DNA from: Pholiota molesta
Lineage: Eukaryota > Basidiomycota > Agaricomycetes > Agaricales > Strophariaceae
Reading direction: 5' to 3'
NCBI GenBank assembly: GCA_014925825.1
Contig: JACGCK010000109.1
Coordinates: forward strand, 96,295 to 160,294
Length of the DNA stretch: 64,000 bases
Below, piece by piece: positions 55,954-64,000 of this stretch. The translations under genes and the position numbers were made by a program. Each line of letters starts with the position of its first letter. The first letter of the stretch is position 1. The notes beneath the pieces are model-generated. The model did no database searches and was not told where the DNA came from. It saw only the letters and a program-made list of their open reading frames with translations.

Positions 55954-58367
55954 GTTAAACCACTAAGAAAGAAACAAGGTCTGCAGCCGGTAATCCTCTA
56001 ATCCTCTTGTAAGTCGCTATCGAAGAGGGCACATTCACTACGTACCCTGATTTGGAGATATCTTTCTCAGAACCCACCCAAATATCCGAGGATTTAAATC
56101 AACCTCAACCGCGCGGCTCAGTGATGAATTTAATTGAATCTATTTTTTATGTTTCTCCCTTCGACAGCTATGAAGTTACCAGAGGACCGATAACAATCAC
56201 GGAACTCTACGAGACTCAATGCCACCAGGTTACTTGTAACTTGTAGTCCATCACCTGATAGAACTTGCTGTTGAGTTTTGAATGAACGTTTTCTTTACGG
56301 GTATGCTTACTAATACCCACCTGGAGTCATTCATGCGTCATCTGATGTCCTGCTATTGAATCAGTGTTCAAAAAAAGCGAGTCTCGAGGCCCTATGGTGT
56401 GCAAATATACCCCCTGGCAACGACATTGGAAGGTGACCGGATCGAGTTGAGAGTCGGAGGTATGCCTGGATGCGGGGCATCATGACATTGGGCTCATCAT
56501 GATTCACTTGCCACTGCCACAAGATAGAAGTATTGAAGGGATCAACAAAATGTGGTCTACTACATATAGATTAACGGTTTGGCTCTGTAAGTACTTGGCA
56601 GTGGAGTCTTGTAACATACATATATAGACGAACTAGATCTCCTGATCATGATGTATGAGATACCTAACTGAAGAATTGCAGCTCTAATCAAGCGAGTTCA
56701 ACGACAACCTTTCTGAAACTGTGAATCGAGCGGGGGGCCAGGAGTGACTGGACCTGCCCAGGGCCAAGGCGCCTTGTGGTTGTGTAGAAAGATAGAGGGC
56801 AAAAGGATACGCCTGGCCGCAGAAACGACCCCACCCAGATCACCATGGCCAAGTCTCTGTTGGTTGCCACAACCTTCTCCATTTTCAAAGAGAGATCTAG
56901 TCAACCCTCGAGTCTTATTGTCAAGAGTGACTGTATATGTTATGTAGTCCCATATGAATCCACCCATGGTTGACCTACATACCCTTCCGCCTGCTGCGCA
57001 GTTTCGTGTCAATGATTTTTTGATCAAAGTCAACGTTGCCGACAGCGATAGGCCCTAGCGTGCCCTGTTGCATACGATGGCAGGCTTCTTAAGATTGATC
57101 ACGGAGTCCATTTATTTGAAACCTGCAAAAGAAATAATGACAAGACAACGAAACGATCTACCGTACTTACCTTGCACTGACATTGTGAAAGCTATAATTG
57201 TACTCATATCACATCAAGGTTCGAGCTTCAAGGCGAAAGAGGATGGAGCCTGGAGTGAACAGCTTGCCGCACGCCACGGAAATGAATGGATGCAAAATTA
57301 GTCCAAAGTTTTCAATTACATGTACTTCATAATCAGATTCTTACCTATCCCGGGCGGTGAGAGAATGGTCTTGGGAATGATTATTGACAGTGCTCAAGCT
57401 CTCAGAGATCCGATTATTAGCTCGACGCCGACATGCAACAGGAATAATCGCAAAGAGTGCGCATAGTGATGGCGGCTAGAGGAAGTATGATGGTGCATGG
57501 GAACCTATGGGAGCATCGTCTGATAGTTGTCATTGAAAACTTGAAACGTTCATGTCGTAAGTACTTACTTACAGCTCTTGGATGTATGAGCCGTGTCTCA
57601 AGGGTTCAAACTTGAATTCAGGTGACAAGCAATTGATAGAGCTTGGCCAGAGCCAAGCTAGAGCTGCCACCAAGCAATGAGATTTGTTTCTGCCTGCGAG
57701 CAGTCGTATATGTTCACATGAGAAGAAGTGCTCCGCTTTGGCTCCGTCATCGATGCCGAAAAGTGAAGAGACATGTTCTCAGATGTTCTCCCGAGTCCCG
57801 ATAAGTAGGTCCAACGAAGTCGGCGCTGATGTGGTCAAACGCTTAGGGAGCAAAGAAGGTTATCTTGGGATCATTACATGGAGATGGAGTTAATGTAACC
57901 GGACCCGGTAAGCTGACTAAGTAAAATCTTAGTATTCAAACGAGGATGAGTTAGAGAATTCTAACCAAAGGAGGCGTAGCACTGCTTGCTGTCTAATAGA
58001 TTGACAGCTCTAAAGTTCGTCCGGTGTCGTCGTGAGTGCTGGGGAAGTTGGAAACTCGGAAGATGCGCATCAATCCCATTTAGGGGACGATAAACGAATG
58101 TGGAGGGTAAAATGACAAATGGTTTCAAACGCATCAGAATGCGGCGCCGACGGCCATGTCAGAGTGTGGTTACCACTTCACTGCCTCGGAACATACTTAA
58201 TTAGAATCCTTTCTCCTGCTGTTGAATTTCCGCCCTTCCGTCATTCTCAATCGCGCCTTCCTCCTCTCCCTCCCCATCGTCACGGATTACTGGCTCTATC
58301 CATTATCAACAGTCTGGAACTGTAAAAAAAACACGTTCATTCGTCTTATACACATCTCCATACAATC
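55954..58367. other. Gene-poor region of 2.4 kb
   Basis: Open frames here are all under about 112 codons, overlap one another on both strands and show no domain. The composition is mixed and no repeat could be recognised by eye. The last 200 bp, with CT-rich DNA before the ATG at 58368, should be the promoter and 5' UTR of the next gene. Confidence 0.45.
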
Positions 58368-59867
58368 ATGTTGAGAGGAAGATTCAACTACCCCGACCTA
58401 GACATTCTCGACTCGCCCTTGGTTTCTTCTGCGCCCTTTACTGCGGCTTTCAGCAACATTCCCGGTAGCGCGATCGCAGAAAAAATCTTCAATGATCCAG
58501 AATCGTGGGGCGACGATGATGAGGATCACGGTGATTTTCCAGAAGATGTCGATGGCGAGCATCTAGCGTGGGTGACAGAGGAGTTGGAGAAAGTCGTTGG
58601 AAAGGTTGCAGGTAATGAGCTTCATGCTTCCACTACCAACGCGCCCGCCCCAAGAGAAAAGGGCAGCCTCGTTCCCGCCTCCCTACCGCCCCATCTCCAA
58701 GCTTCGTTGAAGCGAGACCCAAGCGTCGCGTGGAAAGGCATTGGCAAACGAGGCCCCGTGCGCCCCATCTCCCTCACAGGCCTCTTCGAGAACTCGAATG
58801 AGGATTTCTCGGACGAGATCCAGCAGCAATTGTCCAAAATTCTCGAGTCAGGGGGCATTCCGCACCACCTCCGCCCATATCCGCATTCTTCGGCACTCTC
58901 TCCGCCGTCTACGAGCGGCACCACAAGCACACTCGACTCTCCGCTGCAAATTCAAACCGCCCACAGCGCGGGCAACCGCGACGATCCCTCCCCCATTAAC
59001 ATTTACTCAGCTTCTGCAACCCTGAGCTTCCTAGAATGGTATGGAATTTATCCTGACTCACCGAGGTTGAATGGGCGCCGCTCCATAATGCAGCCGAAAT
59101 CTGCGCTCCAGAAGACGCCGCTACTGCATGTGCCATCGCCTCGCCATGCTTCGAGGCCTCCCTCATTATTGGTGACCCCGTTGGCTAATCCATATGTCGC
59201 GCCGCCCGCAAAACGCGCTTCCTCAGTGCCACCACCGGGCCTCGATATTCCGGCAGACGTGCAAAGCGAGCTCCAAGAAGTGGCGTCGTCTCGACGCAGC
59301 CGCTCGCCCACTCCTCTACGGCGCGCGCGCTCACCGTCTCCGATGGGCGCCCGTCCCCAGCCTGCCCTGTCCGTTATCGACACTCTGCCAGCGCGAGCGG
59401 TCAGCATAGAGCGCGGACGCAGTCTCCAACACACCGCGCCTCCGCCATACTCGCGCGCAGCGTCACTCCAGCGGTCCGACTCCGCGCCTTCCCGCCGACG
59501 CTTACCCACCATTCCGCCTGAGAGCGGATCCGATTCGCGTTCGTCCACACCGCCCGTTCCGATGCAAACAGGCGCAGCTGTCGTGCGTCCGCCTTCGCGC
59601 ACCGCAACCCCGCCACGAGCGCCTTCCGTTCGCCCTCCTTCACGCACTGCGACGCCGCCCCGAGCGCCTTCCGTCCGCCCGCCCTCGCGCACTGCGACGC
59701 CGCCACAAGCGCTCGCCTCTGCGATTGGGCCGCGGACACCGTCGTCCATACGCTCACCGCCCTGCGGTCCTGCGGGCCCGCGCACGCGTGCGCGAGGACG
59801 CGACTCCACGGGCGCGCCGAGTATAGCGGCGACGATGGGTCATCGACCCCCTGTGCTGAGGCTGTAA
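58368..59867 (+). CDS. Ser/Pro/Arg-rich disordered protein, function unknown (499 aa)
   Basis: One uninterrupted frame starts MLRGRFNYPDLDILDSPLVS; the ATG follows a CT-rich leader. The first 230 residues contain what look like short conserved motifs: FNDPESWGDDDEDHGDFPED (acidic), SVAWKGIGKRGPVRPISLTG, FSDEIQQQLSKILESGGIPH, and SATLSFLEWYGIYPDSPRL at about 216-234. The C-terminal half is basic and low in complexity (SSRRSRSPTPLRRARSPSPM) and carries three 15-residue repeats. No catalytic or membrane signature is visible. RS- and SP-rich tails are often phosphorylated in RNA-processing or polarity proteins, but that is only suggestive. I do not know the family. GC content is high, as in the other disordered proteins here. 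Confidence 0.75.
   Translation: MLRGRFNYPDLDILDSPLVSSAPFTAAFSNIPGSAIAEKIFNDPESWGDDDEDHGDFPEDVDGEHLAWVTEELEKVVGKVAGNELHASTTNAPAPREKGSLVPASLPPHLQASLKRDPSVAWKGIGKRGPVRPISLTGLFENSNEDFSDEIQQQLSKILESGGIPHHLRPYPHSSALSPPSTSGTTSTLDSPLQIQTAHSAGNRDDPSPINIYSASATLSFLEWYGIYPDSPRLNGRRSIMQPKSALQKTPLLHVPSPRHASRPPSLLVTPLANPYVAPPAKRASSVPPPGLDIPADVQSELQEVASSRRSRSPTPLRRARSPSPMGARPQPALSVIDTLPARAVSIERGRSLQHTAPPPYSRAASLQRSDSAPSRRRLPTIPPESGSDSRSSTPPVPMQTGAAVVRPPSRTATPPRAPSVRPPSRTATPPRAPSVRPPSRTATPPQALASAIGPRTPSSIRSPPCGPAGPRTRARGRDSTGAPSIAATMGHRPPVLRL
59583..59717 (+). repeat. Three tandem 45-bp coding repeats
   Basis: Three in-frame units of 15 codons read VRPPSRTATPPRAPS, VRPPSRTATPPRAPS and VRPPSRTATPPQALA. The DNA differs mainly at third codon positions, so the repeats are not brand new and the protein sequence seems to be kept. 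Confidence 0.9.
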
Positions 59868-61365
59868 GCCGTCCGTGGCCAACGGCAGTCGCTGTCAGTG
59901 CGTGTACAAATTAGCATATCTATCTCATCATGACGTTCCTATCCAATCCAACCCGGCATATTCCCTTTCTCTCCTCCTCATCGTGATTCATACTGCATCT
60001 CTTATTTTTGTATATTTTACTTTATTTATTATTTCTTCTTTTTTTCTACTTATAGGACTCTCTATTTTACATTAGAACACTTGAATCGTTTCTGATAAAA
60101 CCAAGTCTTCTATTGTGCCCGCTTCGTCACTGGTACATACCCTGACTTCGATCTTAATCGACGCCTATGCTTCCTTCTATTTCTCCTCTTTCACTTCACC
60201 CGAGGTTTTCTTCCTTTCCTCGATGAGTATCCGCACGTTCGTTGTTGTAGTAAATACCCCTATCAATTAACCATTTCTTGTGAAAGTCATCGCCTTGCTT
60301 GATCTTCGAATCCCTTCTATCATCGCATCGAACTGTTAGCATAATGGAGTATGCTTGGCAGTTGAGTTGATCAGCGGTTGAATCATGATGTTTGTCAAAT
60401 ATAAATTGGGAAAGAAATAGCAGTTGACATGGATCAATATCCAGAGGGCACATACGGGCACCTCAGCTCGAAATAGTACCTTAAAACCAAGTATGTATAT
60501 GAAGGATCCTTGAAGCCCCTCTCAGATGTGCAGCGATTATGTGATTTCAACTCAAAATCAGCGTTCGACTTATTGACTCTGAAGCGCCTTTAGCGCGCAA
60601 CTTGAATTTCTTGCGTTGAACCTTCAATTCTTCTTCTAGACCAGTCTAGTCATGGCATCCGCATGGACAGCTGCGATCATGATCAAGGCGCCCACCACCA
60701 GCCTGTCTAACTAAAGTTAAAAGATCGTGGGTCCTAAGCCATCTTTTGCACCAACAATCTCGATGACAACGAATGCATGAGCCCACCTGTTCCACTAGTG
60801 CTGTAGTATGAGCCATCACCAAATGGAATGTTTGGGGAAGCTTTCAAATTTTGAAGAATAACGAGTCAATGGATATCGATAGGTGCTGCACACGGTCAGG
60901 TCTAAATACAGATTTCCAGCCTTTTCCATTCTGGGTTCATGAATTACCATTTGCAGAGATTGCAGAGCCTTCTATCATCATCTACCTTGATCCTACCTAT
61001 CGAATGATGGAAAGGGAATGATGCAGGGGCTCTGCGGGCTACGTACGTCATTTGAGGAAAGGCCGGTCAAGAATAGTTGATGAATCATATTGATACAGAT
61101 AAGGAGTATAATTACAAACATACATTCTTGTGGACTTTAGTGTCAGCTCCAGAAACGAGCACATGAAGAATATCCGACGACCTACCTCGTACATGCTGAT
61201 GCGGCGTGGCTGGTAGTGAAAGGGAGAAGGATGAGAAAGGAAACGGAAACATAGTGAAGCAGGGATTCCCTTGAAAAAAAGATAAATAATGAAGAGAACG
61301 TCCATAAACCAAAATGACCCCGTCACCCAATATCCAGATAATTCGTCGTACACACATATCATTTC
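59868..61365. other. Spacer between convergent genes, 1.5 kb
   Basis: The T-rich stretch after 59980 is likely 3' UTR of the 499-aa gene. The rest has only short frames on both strands with no recognisable domain or RNA. Confidence 0.45.
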
Positions 61366-63376
61366 TCATGATGGTCCTTCCAGCCCAGTCCAAGGTGACG
61401 GATTCAGATCGTCGTTGATCGGCACTTGATACGTGACGAAGGCATCTAGACCCTCTGCACGGAATACCTGCAACCGGGCCTTCACAGCCTCGTCCTCAAA
61501 GGCAGTGAAGTTGCATTTTACAGTCTTGATTTGCGTAACACCGTCTGGAAGGTCCTTCCACCGTGACGATACAAAATCGCACAAGAGGTTCTGAGACGCG
61601 TCGCAGAGTGTAAAATCGAAGCGTTCCAAATTAGGGCAGAGCGTAGGGTTCTCTACCGGAACGGAATTGGATGAGGGTGAAGACGGAAGTGTTGGACGTT
61701 CAATAGTGATGATTTCCGACGCCTGATCCTTCGCAGAGATAGTAGGTGGGGTGGTTTAATGGTCATGATTTCATCTAGTTCCTCGTATTTGCATTCTGGA
61801 CCGGTGGCTGAGCTATCAATTACGGCTTCAGACGCCTGCACTTCCGATACATGCGCGGTAGATTCCTCTGGACGCTCCTGTCTTGGTCTGGAGATAGTGA
61901 GGGCCCGCAGAATTTGATTTTCCGCAACCTCATTCGCGTCTATCACATCTTCGCCGTTCGGCGTCGTCCCCACCATCACTCTCACAGACCAGTTGTGAAC
62001 GATGAGTTCCACCAGCGTCGGCACAAGCCGAAGGCATGCAATGAACTCATCTGGCACCATTGTCATCGACTCCACATTCAGCTTTTCGAGGGGGCACTTG
62101 CTCCGTTGGAGCAGCGTTTTAATCGCGCACAGTGGTTCAGGCGCAATGTTCCCTTCTGGCCTGCCCGATCGGCCCAGAATCTCCAGCCTACGCAAACGTG
62201 GCGCGCAAATATTGACCAGCGTATTGCACATATGGAATGTATTATGTAGATGCTGGTCTCCGTCCACGCAGAGCACTTGCAGGTGGGGAAGCGTGATAGG
62301 TGAGTCGAGAGGTTGGTACGCCGGCAGTGACGCGGTGTGTGATAGTGGGAATTTCAGCGTGCAGCTGGTGAGGCTCGTGCACGCACCGAGAGTAGTTAGC
62401 ATCTCGCGCGCATCCCGGAAGAAAAATGCGATATTGGATTCGAGGTAGAGCACCGTTAGTTGCTCCCATGGAATGGTCGGCAGCCGGATTCCGCCGCTGA
62501 AGAAGGTGAGCGTGAAGTTCTTCAATCGTGTGGCGGCCCCCTCCGCGAATACCAGACTTTCCGGCCAACGGTCTACCGCATCTGCATCCAAAGGCGTTCG
62601 ATTGTCCATGAGCGACATGCTCTCGAGGTACGGAACGTCTTTCACGGTCAGGCCAACGAACGGCTTGAACATCTTCAACGGAACTTGGAAATCAAGGGCC
62701 TTCCATCTTCCGCAATGGAACCAAGACCTCGAGTAAAGTTCCGCACAACTTGATCTCCTCTCTGAATCGCCGGCGAACCACACGAGAGATATGCTCAGCG
62801 GACACGCGCCGGACCGGTCGAGCCACATTGAAATGAGGTCACGCTTGCGCTGGAATCGCGCCGTTGAGGAAGTGGGGTTAGAGAAATTGACGTTGGGGGG
62901 AACGATGTGGAGCGAAGCCCATAGTTCCGGGGTGGCAAGTGAAATACGGCGCCACTCGCTGCATATACGACCGAGGAGCACAGGAGCTTCGGATGCGTGC
63001 ATGACGGCATTCCGATTCTGCGACAGACACCATACGAAGATGATCTGGAGGATCTCTGGAGGGAGGCGCCGAAGAGGTGAGACAAGAGCTTCATGCGCAG
63101 TGACAGTCTCTTGCAACTGCTCACGCTGCCTGCTTATCGCTGGAGCGCGGCTTGAAGCTCGGCGATACGGGCATCATAATCCGAGACCTTATCGTTGACC
63201 AACGAGACATAGCTCTTGATCTCCGCTATTTCTGTCGTACTTGGAATGTAGTTCGTCTCTAGCTTGTCAGCGAATTTGGATGTCGGAATGGCGACAATGG
63301 CATTGGGCGTCGATACATCCATAGATGGTGGCGACCACTTCAGTGGGAGAATTTCCTTATTAGTCGTTAACGGCAT
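61366..63376 (-). pseudogene. F-box gene broken by two one-base frameshifts
   Basis: Three minus-strand open segments read as one F-box protein. 63376..63134 gives AIVAIPTSKFADKLETNYIP and the coiled coil YDARIAELQAALQR. From 63137 another frame gives SRQREQLQETVTAHEALVSP and the F-box PLRRLPPEILQIIFVWCLSQ, then a leucine-rich tail down to about 61750. From there a third frame gives SEIITIERPTLPSSPSSNSV, ENPTLCPNLERFDFTLCDAS and a stop at 61366. Each junction is fixed by adding one base: near 63135, and in the C run at 61748..61751. Without repair the protein stops right after the coiled coil. Either the gene has recently died or these are sequencing errors. The start could also be the internal ATG at 63322. 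Confidence 0.7.
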
Positions 63377-63887
63377 AAAGTCGAACCCACAATGCTTACA
63401 GAAGAATCAGCACTGGGCTTTGCGAAGATAGGCTTCGAGAACGAATGTGGCTGAGTTATCATGACCTCAGGGGCTGACAGATTAAAGGCGTCCCAGGCAT
63501 TGGCTGATCATGGCATCGTATTCTGGAGCGGAGGGCTGGGTGTATTGCAGCCACTGGACAGGTCACTTCCTTCCGACGTCATTGATCTTCCTCAACTCGG
63601 AGGAGCTTCGTTGACCACAGTAGACAAGGAGGCGAGACCTCGGTACTTGACAGTTGACACAGCGATCGATCTTCGGGCCCAGAGATGGATGGTGATATAT
63701 GGGAGAGATTGGGTAAGAATGCGATACGCGTCCACTAGCGGGTCTGAGATGGAGTTCCTCGTGGCGTTCGTGACAGAAAAAAAACAAGATACACCACACA
63801 GCAGTCTGATTTAGAACGCTCTGTAGTCCTGTCGACATACAGAGACACAACTGGTCAGCCTAGCACAGAATACGTCGCGAGATGGAC
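63377..63887. other. Spacer upstream of the broken F-box gene
   Basis: A plus-strand frame of 117 codons (63461..63814) and a minus-strand frame of 95 codons overlap here; neither has a recognisable domain. The region should include the F-box promoter. Confidence 0.35.
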
Positions 63888-64000
63888 TCACCCTAAGAAA
63901 ACAGCGTGTGGGCTCGCCTTGTAGTCAGGGATGGCATGCGTGGAGGGAGAAAGAGAGACTTGTCGCAGAGATTCAGATTGTCACTCACCGCTTTGGCCAC
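63888..64000 (-). CDS. Possible last exons of a gene entering from the right edge
   Basis: On the minus strand an exon 63989..64000 (VAKA) ends at a strong GTGAGT donor. A 71-nt intron with a CTGAC branch leads to 63888..63917, which reads ASPHAVFLG then TGA. This gives a plausible C-terminus, VAKA-ASPHAVFLG. Too little is present to name the protein. Confidence 0.3.

Noticed and set aside
63382..63400. GGGTTCGAC-like stretch on the minus strand suggesting a tRNA T-arm
   Set aside because: No matching acceptor stem, D-arm or A box could be found around it.

Overview
The window is nuclear DNA from a filamentous basidiomycete, most likely a mushroom-forming Agaricomycete. Genes are dense and rich in GT-AG introns of about 50-65 nt. 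Several F-box genes of the agaric type are present (coiled coil, then F-box, then leucine-rich tail). There is a DUF6535 membrane-protein gene, a one-codon first exon recurs in three genes, and a U6 snRNA gene is present. No species-level call can be made from sequence alone.

Layout. 0-9 kb: the tail of a mitochondrial carrier gene, an F-box gene, a decayed DUF6535 copy, a tiny three-exon membrane-peptide gene, a GNAT acetyltransferase and the intact DUF6535 gene. 8.7-12.6 kb: repeat-rich, gene-poor DNA. 12.6-21.3 kb: housekeeping genes, namely a vWA protein resembling Mediator subunit 25, the splicing factor PRP46 divergent from elongation factor TFIIS, and a 2-oxoglutarate/Fe(II) dioxygenase. 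21.7-26.1 kb: a U6 snRNA gene and two tandem 575-aa F-box paralogues. 26.9-29.6 kb: an 805-aa protein of unknown function. 31.2-32.7 kb: a 1.44-kb element bounded by 40-bp inverted repeats, with a second dispersed repeat inside it. 33.5-54.7 kb: a second gene-dense block with a Ser/Pro-rich protein, an EOS1-like N-glycosylation protein, TOM70 (12 exons), a long coiled-coil nuclear-type protein, an F-box gene, a Rho GTPase, a bifunctional lysine-ketoglutarate reductase/saccharopine dehydrogenase (14 exons) and an FAD-dependent oxidoreductase. 54.7-64 kb: sparse, with a 499-aa Ser/Pro/Arg-rich protein, a frame-broken F-box gene and perhaps the end of one more gene.

The housekeeping genes cover transcription (Mediator-like, TFIIS), splicing (PRP46, U6), mitochondrial import and transport (TOM70, carrier), lysine catabolism and polarity signalling. 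They do not form one pathway. The F-box and DUF6535 genes are the fast-evolving part of the window, present as tandem, decayed or frame-broken copies.

Most striking in the sequence are three GC-AG introns in two neighbouring genes, 11-nt and 15-nt microexons, a small gene with a single-codon first exon, a two-layer repeat insertion, and a set of one-base frame breaks, mostly at runs of C, in genes that otherwise look intact. No prokaryotic-style system, CRISPR array or recognisable biosynthetic cluster is present.
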